Assembly: GCA_001662425.1 (NCBI GenBank)
Contig: BDDC01001942.1
Coordinates: 1 to 18,181, forward strand
DNA length: 18,181 nucleotides
Direction: 5' to 3'
From: Chlamydomonas sphaeroides
Lineage: Eukaryota > Chlorophyta > Chlorophyceae > Chlamydomonadales > Chlamydomonadaceae
Positions 10,248-18,181 of the stretch are shown here, piece after piece. Within the stretch, counting starts at the first letter, position 1. The number at the start of each line of letters is the position of its first letter. The notes under the pieces are model-generated. The model did no database searches and was not told the origin of the DNA. It saw only the letters and a program-made list of their open reading frames with translations. A program made the position numbers and the translations under genes.

Positions 10248-11454
10248 AACAGCAATTCAATCCATGTTCGCGAAAGTGTTAGCCGTGAAGTGCTTAGTAA
10301 GCAGCAGTGATAATTTCCGTTTTTTGCGCCAATCATCATGTGCATATTGACAATTACAACTGCAAAAGCGTTGTGTAAGAGAGCCTGTTTGACATACAGA
10401 CCGAGGACCCAACGACTCGCCTGCCTGGCCAGCGCGACCGACCCGGTTATGATCCGCGTGCGGGGAAGGTATTCTGATTCCCTGCAAGGTCAAGCGGTGA
10501 CTTGGACCATACCTACATCAAGGCCAACATACCGGCATATCAGCGCTGCCAGCGAACTTATCATAACTTCCCGCAACAATCCCAAGCGCTGGCCTGGACC
10601 ACATCGACATGAAGGCCGAGATAACGGCACCCCAGCGTGGTCAGCGACACGTCTGACAGGCCTTTAAGCCGGGACTCCCCCTGTGTGGGGCCGAGCGTGA
10701 CGATAGGACAGCCAGAGAATCGGACTGAGCAGGTTGCACAGCGCTGTGAGCTCCGGCAGACTAGGGCACCGCCTCAAGCCTCGCCAGGCTGCAACGGAAT
10801 CAAGCGCGAGGCCCAGCAGCTAGGAGCCCCACCAATCCCGCACCACGCCGCCCCAGCGCCTGCGCCTGCCTGCAGAACCGTACCTGCCCGACCAGATGGC
10901 CCAGGCGCAGCGAGACCCACCACCGACGGAAGCTGTCCTTGTCGCGCTGCACCAGCTTACATTAACGCGGCACAATCGTCGGCTGACTACACAACACCCG
11001 TCACAAGCGCGCCAAGCTCAGCGGTTGCTTGGTACACTGGACAACTGGAATAATTACAGCTGCTTTCGCCATTGAAACGCGCCCGGTCGCCATGAGCTTA
11101 CGCACGCAAACGCGCCAGCCTGCCCCAAGCCCGTTGCCCCGTGCACACGATCCCTGCCACGCGTACAGCTGCGCTCCCCCTTCCCACACCTTCACCGGCC
11201 GCGCAGCTCCTACACGGAGCAGCAGGTATGGGCCGCTAACTGCCCCAGCCTCCACACAGCTCTCATAAAACCGCATCCGCGCGGCGCGGCCTGCAGCCCA
11301 GATCTCGCTGCCCCGCCGCCGCGGTGCCCACGGGCGCCCGCACAAACGCACGCACCCCCGCCGCCATCCCCGACACGCCGCGCCGCCATCGGCCTCGGAG
11401 ACCCCCATAGCGCAAACCACCATCTGCTCCACGCAACGCAGCGCAGGCAAGATG
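10248..11454. other. Gene-poor interval upstream of the FMO-like gene
   Basis: This should hold the FMO-like promoter. A TATTATTATA stretch lies directly upstream of the ATG at 10211, too close to be that ATG's TATA box, and may belong to the coding sequence if the ATG at 10247 is used. 10248-10620 is the least GC-rich part of the window and contains a degenerate tandem repeat. A coding-like plus-strand stretch, 10872-11075 (ends TGA), contains PYLPDQMAQAQRDPPPTEAV and LLGTLDNWNNYSCFRH; I do not recognise it, and it could be a decayed gene or mobile-element fragment. Nothing else is supported. Confidence 0.5.
10465..10645. repeat. Degenerate tandem repeat, unit about 92 bp, two copies
   Basis: CTTGGACCATACCTACATCA at 10501 aligns with CCTGGACCACATCGACATGA at 10593, and similarity continues both upstream (CCCTGCAA / CCCGCAA; CAAGCG / CAAGCG) and downstream (AAGGCC, ATA-CGGCA, CAGCG, CAGCGA). 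Copies differ at about a quarter of aligned bases by eye. The 92-bp spacing breaks reading frame, so it is not a protein repeat at present. Confidence 0.6.
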
Positions 11455-11459
11455 TTACA
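11455..11459 (-). promoter_or_regulatory. Polyadenylation signal TGTAA for the 14982-11569 transcription unit
   Basis: TTACA on the plus strand reads TGTAA on the minus strand, the standard green-algal polyadenylation signal. It is the first TGTAA after the TGA at 12154 and lies about 110 nt beyond the second stop at 11569, a normal 3' UTR length if translation ends there, and about 695 nt beyond the first stop. Confidence 0.6.
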
Positions 11460-11568
11460 CACGCATAAGCACACACAATGCAGATCGCCACGACCGCGCA
11501 CCGCAGCGCCGCCCGAGCATTGTTAGGCCCGAGCTTCCAGAGCCTACCGGCTCGCGCTCTCCAGGCGA

Positions 11569-12153
11569 TCACACGGGCGAGTCGACCGGGTCGTGCACCC
11601 CCACCGTAGCGGACAGCCGTGCCCGCGGCGAGGCCGCGCCTGATTCGGTATGCGGCGCGCCCGCGGCGCGCCGCCACGTCACGTCCGGCCGCCTGCCCGA
11701 CGTGAACGCCACCGCCTCGAGCGTCATGCCAGGCAGCGACTGCCGCGAGCGCTGCTGCGCGTCCCACGACACCGGGCTGTTGCCGCCGCCCTGGTGGGCC
11801 AGGGCGTCGTGGCCAGGCAGCGTGGCATTCAGGACAAGGTGCCCCGGGCCGCCGCTGCTAGGGCCCGAGCCCGGCCGCGTCCAGCCCGAGCCGCCGGCGC
11901 TGTGAAAGCTGCCAGCGCCGGCGCCACCGGCGCTGTGGAAGCCGGCGAGTCCGGCGCCTGCCCCAGGGAAGCTGGGGTAGACAGCGACGGCCGGTAAGCT
12001 GTGCTGAGTCGTCATCTTGCTATAGTATGCGTGTGCCTGCTGCGCGGATGGGTCCGCCGCATGGTCTCCGTAGCCGCCGGCCGCCGCTGGCCCAAAGCCG
12101 GCGTCGGCGTAGTCGCTCTCGTGCGCCTCGCAAGCATCCCGTGGGCCGAACCA
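11569..12153 (-). CDS. Coding-like extension in frame with the upstream ER membrane protein, beyond its TGA stop (194 codons), or a separate small gene
   Basis: After the TGA at 12156-12154 the same frame stays open for 194 codons to TGA at 11571-11569. Codons end overwhelmingly in G or C, like the real exons here. Content: WFGPRDACEAHESDYADAG, a Gly/Ala/Ser-rich stretch with the repeated unit FHSAGG, then LVLNATLPGHDALAHQGGG, PVSWDAQQRSRQSLPGMTL and TSGRRPDVTWRRAAG. I recognise no family. An ATG at 12015 with a fair context (AAGATGA) would give a free-standing 149-residue protein. The only upstream GT in the previous exon is a poor donor (GTCTGC), so an ordinary intron does not remove the TGA. 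Frame-preserving acceptors at 12117-12116 and 12021-12020 could join the previous exon directly to this region. Options: alternative 3' exon, readthrough, selenocysteine, independent gene, or a disabling mutation. Confidence 0.45.
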   Translation of the reverse strand, partial: WFGPRDACEAHESDYADAGFGPAAAGGYGDHAADPSAQQAHAYYSKMTTQHSLPAVAVYPSFPGAGAGLAGFHSAGGAGAGSFHSAGGSGWTRPGSGPSSGGPGHLVLNATLPGHDALAHQGGGNSPVSWDAQQRSRQSLPGMTLEAVAFTSGRRPDVTWRRAAGAPHTESGAASPRARLSATVGVHDPVDSPV

Positions 12154-14982
12154 TCAGCCCTGCTTGCTCTTGCGGCCCTTGCCGCGGCCCTTGGCGGCCG
12201 GGCCGGCAGACGAGCGCGAGGCCCGGCTCGAGCCCCTGCGGGGAAGGAACGGCCTAGCTCGTTAGCCCCAGGCAGCCCGGGGCTGCCTCATGCCATAAGG
12301 CTGCGGCATACACCCTGAGCTGCCCCAGCTGCGCTGCAGCCGTCACCTGATCAGTCCGCCCTCGCCCTGCCAGCCAGCTAGCCCCCCTTGCTCCGCGCCA
12401 ACCTACCTGCAGCAGCACGCCAGCATGAGCACCAGCAGCGCGGCCAGCGGCAGCCCAATGATGGCGTACACGACGCCCTGGGCGTGAGGTTGGGGTTGGG
12501 GGAGGCCAGACAGAGGCTTGTCGGTCGAAGGCTCATTGCATGCTGCCAGTCAGGGTGCGGTCGCTAGCACGTTGGTTCCCCGCCCACCTGCCTCCCCGCT
12601 CACCGCACCCAGGCCCGGCCTTACACAAAGAGCAACGGTAAGAACCCGCCTGGAGCAACAACGGCTCTCCCTAGCGACCGCCGCTCCGCGCTGCCGCCCC
12701 AGCCCCCACCGCACCCAGCACAGCCCGGCCCCTCCCGCACCTGCAGCACCACGGGGTCCTCCGCGTACGGCTTGAGGGCCGGCACGGAGCCCAGGCTGGC
12801 GGCCAGCCACGGCCGCAGCTCGCCGTCCACGCGGCCCACGAAGGTGCCCACGTGGTCCGTCACATTGGGCAGCCTGGAGGACACGGTGGCGTGCACCTCG
12901 GCCACCTTGGCCTGCAGGGGCGGGAGGGCGAGGGAGGGCCGGGCAGGGACGGGTGGGGGAGCGGGTTCAGGGTGTTTGCTGGGACGAGACGTCGCGCACC
13001 TCAGCCGCCCCTGCCGGAAGGAGGCAGGAGGATAGGAGCGGCGCGTTGCGTTGGGGCCAAGCAGCTGGTCCTTCCCCTTGCCCACGCGGTCGCGGCCTTC
13101 ATGCGCCCCGCCTCTCCTTCCCGCTGCCCGCACCTTGAGGCCGGGCAGCTTCTCGTTGGCGTAGGCCATGGCGGTGTCGCGGTGGCGGGCCGCCTCGTCC
13201 AGCAGGATGTCGTAGATGGCCAGGGCGTGGCCGCGCAGGCCACCGGCCTGGGCCAGGAGGGCGACGGCGAGGACGATGGTACGGACTATCAGGTGAAGAG
13301 CGGCGAGGGTACAGGGGCAGAGCCCCATTGCCTGCACCGCCGTCTGCCTCACGGCCCGAGCCATGCGCGCCCCTCTCTGCCGTCTTCAACTCGTATGAAA
13401 TCTTGGTCGCCTTACCCGCTGCCACTTCCGGAGGTTCTCTCCTCGTAATCCCCCTACAAACCGTTCCACTTCGCTCTTCCCTTTCCGTACTTCCCCGCCC
13501 TTCCGCGCTGACGCACCTGCTTAGTAGCAGTCGCGAGCTCGCCAACACGAGCCTCAAGCGCCTCCCGCTCAGCCACAGCCTCGGCCAGCTTGCCGCGCAG
13601 CACCGTCGCCTCACGGTTGGCCGCGTCCGCCGCCGCCGCCTGAGACTTGGCGCGGCCCTCAGCCCCCTCCAGCGCCTTCCGCAGAGCCTCGACGCGGGGC
13701 TCCAGCTGCTTGGCCTTGGCCTCAGCGGCAGCGATCGCGCCCTCCGCGGCAGTGGCACGAGCCTCGGCAGCAGCAACCTTGGCCTCGGCAGTAGCAACCT
13801 TGGCCTCGGCAGCAGTGGCGCGGGCCTCAGCAGCAGGAACCTTGGCCTCCGCGGCGGTGGCGCGGGCCTCAGCGGCGGTGGCGCGAGCATTGGCGTCCGC
13901 GAGCTGCTTCTTAAGCGCGTCGACCTCGCCCGCGTCCGCGGCGGAAGAAGCGGCGGCGGCGGCCTTGGCCTCGGCGGCAGCGGCCCTGACCTGTGCGTCC
14001 GCGGCAGCCTTCTTCAGGGCCTCGATCTGCCCCTCGAAGCCCTTCACCTTAGCCTGCAGCGGGTCACAGGTGGGCCACGATTGGCGTCGGGGTTGGCACG
14101 GGGCAAGGAGGCGACACAGGTGCGCAGGAAGGAGGGACCCGCCGGTTGTGTGTTCAGAAATAATGTACACAGGGCACGGAGAGAAGCACGGAAGGATGGC
14201 GCGGCGCTGGTCGGTGGGGTTACCTGCTCGGCGGCGAGGCTGGTCTCAGCCGTCGTCGCTTGCGCCTTGAACTTATCGACCTGGGAGGACGGAGCGGGGA
14301 AGACGACGCCAACCGATAACGGCAGGGGCTCAGGGGCTAGCACTACAAAGCTCTGCTCACCTCTCCAGTCAAGTACGTCTTCCACTGCGCACGTAGCAAA
14401 CGGCAGGCGGGTGGGCAACCAGGGCAGGGGCAGGGTAAGTCGTGCAGCAACACAAGGGAAGTCCTCTGTGGGTGCCAGAGCATGATCAGGTACATTAGAA
14501 CGAGGTGATGAACTTCCCAGCTGCCTGCTGACACAGTTCGACATGCCTCCGATCGTCACAGCCGGCTGCCGCTCGACCACAGCTCAACCACCGTGCCCGT
14601 GCACGAAGCGAGGCTGTCACGCTGAGCTGCTGTGCAGGTAACGCGCAGTTTCGTGTGCGCATTAGCACATACGCGACCGCATAAGCGTGCGGGAGGAGCG
14701 CAGCCGCATACCCTTAATACTATGCATACACCCAGATCAAGCCCATCATTGGACCGTGGCGAAAGAGCGCGGTGTCCGGGCGACGTGTCGTGATCGGGCT
14801 GTGCGGACGACGGTTCAGCAAGCATCCGACTGCAACGCTCTTACCCCCTTGAGTTTCTCGATCTCCTTGACCGGGTCATATGTCTCGCCGGCAGGCGAGG
14901 GGCTGGGCGCCTCAGCCGCAACCATCGCCAGCATCGCGGCAGAGGCGAGCACCGCCAACAACAGCAAAGTGGAGCGCGCCAT
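12154..14982 (-). CDS. Type I ER membrane protein: signal peptide, heptad coiled coil, C-terminal membrane helix, KXKXX tail; seven exons
   Basis: Exons (minus): 14982-14845, 14280-14224, 14053-13517, 13247-13134, 12911-12741, 12477-12407, 12235-12154; all phases agree, giving 389 residues. The start ATG follows a TATA box by about 105 bp and opens a clear signal peptide (MARSTLLLLAVLASAAML, cleavage probably near VAA/EA). Exon 3 is an Ala/Glu/Lys coiled coil containing nine consecutive heptads. Exons 4-5 are helical (IYDILLDEAARHRDTAMAYA; HATVSSRLPNV). Exon 6 is one membrane span (VVYAIIGLPLAALLVLMLAC), followed by a basic tail ending KGRGKGRKSKQG; KSKQG fits the KXKXX dilysine retrieval signal for the cytosolic end of ER proteins. 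The architecture (signal, lumenal coiled coil, helical stretch, late membrane span, basic tail) resembles plant proteins annotated 'myosin heavy chain-related', for example AT2G24420 and AT4G31340; that link is from memory and not proven. Molecular function unknown. Confidence 0.85.
13700..13888 (-). repeat. 21-bp coding minisatellite: nine tandem heptads of the coiled coil
   Basis: Nine 7-residue units run without a break on the minus strand: ARATAAE twice, AKVPAAE, ARATAAE, AKVATAE, AKVAAAE, ARATAAE, GAIAAAE and AKAKQLE. At DNA level these are 21-bp units with few changes, visible on the plus strand as repeated CTCGGCAGCAG/CTTGGC blocks. The repeat length equals the coiled-coil period, so slippage would change rod length without breaking frame or heptad register. 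Confidence 0.9.
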
Positions 14983-15085
14983 CGTTGTAGCCGGGAAGCG
15001 CCCAGAGGCGCCGCTTCCTTGGCTGGGTCGCAACACCCAAAGTAATGGAAGCTTTGGTGGACTACGATACCAACAAAGCAGCGTA

Positions 15086-15092
15086 TTATATA
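15086..15092 (-). promoter_or_regulatory. TATA box of the ER membrane protein gene, in a divergent promoter
   Basis: Minus strand reads TATATAAT about 105 bp upstream of the ATG at 14982, implying a short 5' UTR. It lies in the 280-bp gap separating this gene from the DNL-finger gene on the plus strand; the core TATATA is palindromic and could serve the plus strand as well, about 170 bp from its ATG. No other core element is clear; a weaker AT-rich patch (CAATTATTTGC) lies at about 15243. Confidence 0.55.
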
Positions 15093-15262
15093 CAAAGGAC
15101 GGCACAGCCTTGTGTAGTAAGTGTTGTGGTCAGGAACCGTGGCGAAGCTCCTCTTCTTGCATGGGTTTGAGCTGCGGGACCGCGGCACCGCGCAGGCTGC
15201 CGGGCATACCGCGAGCAGACTGACACATATTCGCACGCAATCAATTATTTGCTTTTGCACGA

Positions 15263-16905
15263 ATGGGTTTCGCCCTAGCCGCCCCAGACATGCACGGGTG
15301 TCGCTTCGCATACCGCCGCTACTCATCACGACCGCCTGTAGCGTCTATCACGGCGGCATTGTCGGGAGCTAGCACGTCTGGCCGGGCGCTACCGCCTGCG
15401 TGGCCCAGCAGCGTGTCTGCCAACGGCCGGCCCCACCCATCGGCGCTTGGCGCGTGCGCGGCGCCTCGATGCAGCAGCGGCCGCCTCCCGTCCTGTGCCT
15501 GCCAGTCCGCATCCATCACTCCTATTCCGCAAGGTGCGCCGGGCCGCCCAGCGTGCAAAGCAGCGCGCGAGGGCCGGCTTCACGGCTTGGGCCGGCCTCA
15601 CGTCATGCGGACGGCCTCGCAGCAGCCACGGCACAGCCACACACCCGGCCCTGCTCCACGCCGCTGTGGCTGCGGCCGGACCGCTTCTGCTCACGGCTCC
15701 GACCCACCGCCTTGCCCAGCTGCAACTCCGCCGACACAACCCATACAACCAACCCACACACTCTCAAACCCCCCCCCCTCATCGCCTCGGATACTGAGGC
15801 AAGGGCTCTGCCGCAACTGAATGGCGCCACCCACCCTTCCCCCGGCAGACCTGCGCATCGAGGTTAAGCCCGAGGATGGGACCACCAATGTGGAATACGA
15901 CGAGGAGAGCAAGGTGGTCCGCATCCCGCTCTCGGCGCTAGCGGGCGAGGGCGGCGCGCGGCGCAGCAAGCTGGTCCTGTTCACCTGCAACAAGTGCGGT
16001 GCGTGCCGCGCCCCGCGCGCATGTACCGGTTGCGTACGGCGTGCACATCATGCTGTGCAAGTGCATGTGTGAGCGCCGCTCGTGGCGTTGGCCCTGTTCA
16101 CCTGCCACATGGGTTGGGATGCGTGCCGGTCTGCCCCGGGATGCTTGCGGATGGCATCCCGCTTTCATTGCAACGCGTGCGGGCGCCTGCCGGTCTCACC
16201 GTACGGGGTGCGGCTCTGGCACGGCCAAGCAGCACGGGGGCAGCAATGTGTGTCGGCGCCTGGACTGCCTGCCGCCTCCCAGCCCGCCTCCGGCCCCTCC
16301 AAGATGCCGCATGCCCCACGCCTCGCTGCCTCGCAGGCGGTCGCACCGCGCGGCTTGTCAACCCGGTGGCCTGGGAGAAGGGCGTGGTGTTCGGGCAGTG
16401 CGGCAAGTGCGAGGTGTGGCACGTGCTGCAGGCCAACAACAAGAAGATATTCGAGGAGGTGCGGCGGCTGGGAGGGGTTGCGGGGCAGGTGGGGTAGCTA
16501 GCAGCCACAGTGGGTGGGACTGCGTGCGGTGGACGGCGCCGAGCGCGGCGAGCATCGGGCTGGCGCGGGCTGAGACCCGGCTGCCGGCAGTCTGCAGACG
16601 CCGCGCCACTGCGGCCTAGCCGTCAGCCGCCACCTGTGAGGGTCCAGTGCGCGGTGGGGCAAGCGGGCAACGGACAGGGTTCTTGACGAGCACGTGACTC
16701 CACCTATTGCCGTACTATGATGTGGCTCCCGCCTGATGCCGTATAATGTTGTGGCGCACCGGATGCCGCACGCTTTGTCCCGTTGTAGGTGCGCTATAAC
16801 GAGGACCCCGAATACATGGATGGGCCGCCGCCCGGCGCCGAGCGCGAGGCAGCCGCCGCGGAGGCGGCAGCGGGGCAGCACCAGTCAGCTGGGCCCGCGG
16901 CGTAG
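15263..16905 (+). CDS. DNL-type (Zim17/HEP-like) zinc-finger protein, probably plastid-targeted, four exons
   Basis: Exons: 15263-15533, 15849-15998, 16337-16458, 16789-16905 (TAG); phases agree and give 219 residues. The finger has two CxxC pairs, C137/C140 (LFTCNKC) and C162/C165 (QCGKC), separated by the conserved loop RTARLVNPVAWEKGVVFG and followed by WHVLQANN and IFEEVRYNEDPEY. This is the zf-DNL fold known from Zim17/Tim15/HEP, a zinc co-chaperone keeping mitochondrial or plastid Hsp70 soluble. The eponymous DNL tripeptide is not present; QAN stands nearby. The first ~90 residues are Ser/Ala/Arg-rich and low in acidic residues, as in a chloroplast transit peptide; mitochondrial targeting is not excluded. 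Exon 1 is chosen because the donor CAAG/GTGCGC is the one whose frame (phase 1) fits the exon 2 acceptor; a later in-frame ATG (15290) is possible. The tail is Ala/Glu-rich. Confidence 0.85.
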
Positions 16906-17455
16906 GGGGGCGGCAGCTCGCCCGCCAGCAGGATGCGCCCGTGGAGGGTGGGGTTGGTCGTGGTGCGGGCGCCGCAGGTTGCTGCCTAGCGGTTCGTAGG
17001 CTGGGGCATGGCGGCTGTTTGTTGCGCCGCGCAAAAGCTGCGCGGCCTGGCGTCGGAGCCCCCCGGCCGAGGCTTGCGGGACGCCGTGCAGATGCGGCCG
17101 GCAGGGACGGCCGCCTTGCTCGTGCTGCCGTGGATGCGCCCCTCGTCAAGCTAGTGAGGCGGTGGTGGTTGGGCTGTGTGGTGCTTGTTGGACGTGGCGC
17201 TGGCGGCTGGGGCCGGCCGGGGAAACGGGGCTGCCAGCCTGCTCTTGTACAGGTCGCTTGGGGCGCCGAGGGTTGCCGCGGCCGCTGGCAGCAGCACGGC
17301 GGCGGTGGCATATTGCCGTGCCCGCAACGGGCGGCGTGCAGGGCAAGGGCGGCTGCAGGGTCGCCTGGCCAGCGCGTGGTGCGCAGGGTGTGAGCCTGTG
17401 CCGATTGTGACATGAGCATGCGGCGGCATGCTCTGCTCCGCAACACGAGCCGCGC
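16906..17455 (+). other. No recognised gene; probable 3' UTR of the DNL-finger gene and intergenic DNA
   Basis: GC-rich, with several open frames but none with a recognisable protein or a convincing splice pattern. No TGTAA occurs in this stretch; the first on the plus strand after the 16905 stop is at 17537-17541. Confidence 0.5.
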
Positions 17456-17865
17456 ATGTTGCGGTCTTCGCTCATTGTGCAGCGGCGAGACGTCGTGCAG
17501 GCCAGCGTGTGGGACGGAGCGCAACAGGGCTTTCACTGTAAAACCAGCGTGGAGGTGAGAGGAGGGTACCCGAGACAACCAGGCTGGGGCGCCGAAGTGG
17601 GCCAGTCTGGCGGCATACGGGCGAATGCACGCAGCAGTGGAGCACGGAGCAGCTGTGCCCCTGCGGCTTTGACATCAACGCCTTTGAGTGCAATGCCCCT
17701 GCGGTCCTGCCCACCTGCGCCGATACCTGCGCAGTGCCATTGTGCCACGCACTGCGCCACGAAGGCCAGCGCCGCCGCCAGCGCTCCTCTCTGTGGGCGG
17801 GGGCTGATGCCGCAGAACACACAGGGGCCAGGGCCAGCCTGCTGGGCCCGGCCACCGCCCCTTGA
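17456..17865 (+). CDS. Possible two-exon Cys-rich small protein, 109 residues
   Basis: Candidate exon 1, 17456-17554, begins with ATG (MLRSSLIVQRRDVVQ), contains ASVWDGAQQGFHCKTSVE and ends at a good donor (GAG/GTGAGA). Candidate exon 2, 17635-17865, follows a GCAG acceptor in matching phase and reads QWSTEQLCPCGFDINAFEC, then NAPAVLPTCADTCAVPLCHA and an Arg-rich stretch to TGA. Seven cysteines fall within about 50 residues, and exon 2 codons mostly end in G or C, unlike chance frames. I recognise no family. Against it: the intron is only 80 bp with a poor pyrimidine tract, no signal peptide is seen, and a TGTAA lies inside exon 1. Exon 1 might instead be preceded by further exons (acceptors at 17482 and 17500). 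Confidence 0.3.
17537..17541 (+). promoter_or_regulatory. TGTAA, possible polyadenylation signal of the DNL-finger gene
   Basis: First plus-strand TGTAA after the stop at 16905, implying a 3' UTR of about 650 nt. It overlaps the first exon of the candidate Cys-rich gene, so at most one of the two readings is likely to be right, unless the genes overlap. Confidence 0.3.
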
Positions 17866-18181
17866 GCTGGGCCGCCTGCCCCTGACGCTGGGCCTGCAGC
17901 AATAATGCAGGGATATGTATTGCAGGCGAGTGACCGTGTGGTGAAAAGTGGATGCAAGGTGGCGCAGGCCTCTCATCTCTGCATCAATCGCGGGGGCGAG
18001 GAAGGGTGGGGGTATCCAATTACAACCAGAAGGATGCCAGGAGAGGAACAGAGACCACCTTGCAACAACCGCTCTGGCACCCCAGGTGCTCAGCAACCCG
18101 ACCGGTTAGCGGGCGAGCTATGGGCGGGTCGCCGTCCCCTCCAAAAGAAGAGCCCGGCGAGGTGACGCCTCCCTCCCATTT
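17866..18181. other. No gene seen; contains copy 2 of the 37-bp repeat
   Basis: Less GC-rich around 17900-18000, with no coding signal on either strand that I can support. Downstream of the repeat the sequence (18052-18181) does not match the flank of copy 1. Confidence 0.5.
18015..18051. repeat. 37-bp dispersed repeat, copy 2
   Basis: Exact match, same orientation, to 3577-3613. Both copies lie in non-coding DNA about 14.4 kb apart. Confidence 0.85.

Noticed and set aside
11455..11568. Selenocysteine insertion (SECIS) element after the second stop
   Set aside because: A TGAT and a CGAT are present, but the spacing is far too long for the core and no suitably placed apical AA is seen; not supported by eye.
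12154..12235. GC-AG intron removing the TGA
   Set aside because: GCAAG-type donors before the TGA are in phase 1, and no phase-1 acceptor was found downstream.
15389..15867. Open frames on both strands over the first intron of the DNL-finger gene
   Set aside because: Composition-driven; only the frame from 15263 to 15533 splices in phase to exon 2.
1..18181. tRNA, rRNA, CRISPR array or prokaryotic operon
   Set aside because: No tRNA B-box with cloverleaf, no rRNA-like stretch and no regularly spaced repeats were seen; the genes are intron-rich and lack Shine-Dalgarno spacing.

Overview
The window looks like nuclear DNA of a GC-rich green alga (core chlorophyte, in the Chlamydomonas/Sphaeropleales sense; genus not determinable by eye). 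Genes are cut into short exons by GT-AG introns of roughly 70-640 bp, donors are often GTGCG and acceptors mostly GCAG, codons end almost always in G or C, one TGTAA polyadenylation signal sits at the expected distance from a stop, and two of the proteins are plastid or plant families. There is no sign of bacterial operons, Shine-Dalgarno sites or CRISPR.

Layout. (1) 1-3252, plus: last nine exons of a Toc159-family chloroplast import receptor, covering the membrane-anchor domain; the GTPase part lies upstream of the window. (2) 3253-5441: gene-poor, with a ~290-bp diverged tandem duplication and one copy of a 37-bp dispersed repeat. (3) 10211 (or 10247) down to 5442, minus: flavin-containing-monooxygenase-like (FMO-like) gene with a weakened FAD motif and a very long low-complexity C-terminal tail in one 2.2-kb exon. 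(4) 10248-11454: gene-poor, with a degenerate ~92-bp tandem repeat. (5) 14982 down to 12154, minus: signal peptide, heptad-repeat coiled coil, one membrane helix and a basic tail ending in a KXKXX ER-retrieval motif; architecture like plant 'myosin heavy chain-related' ER proteins. Its frame continues past the TGA stop for 194 coding-like codons to 11569, followed by TGTAA. (6) 15263-16905, plus: plastid-targeted-looking DNL-type (Zim17/HEP-like) zinc-finger protein, divergent from gene 5 across a 280-bp shared promoter. (7) 16906-18181: mostly no recognised gene; a possible two-exon Cys-rich small protein and the second copy of the 37-bp repeat.

How they fit together: the Toc159 and DNL-finger proteins both belong to organelle protein import or chaperone maintenance, but the genes are not adjacent and eukaryotic order gives little evidence of shared function. 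The observation most worth testing is the in-frame TGA between the ER membrane protein and its coding-like extension: readthrough, selenocysteine, alternative 3' splicing or a separate gene are all open.
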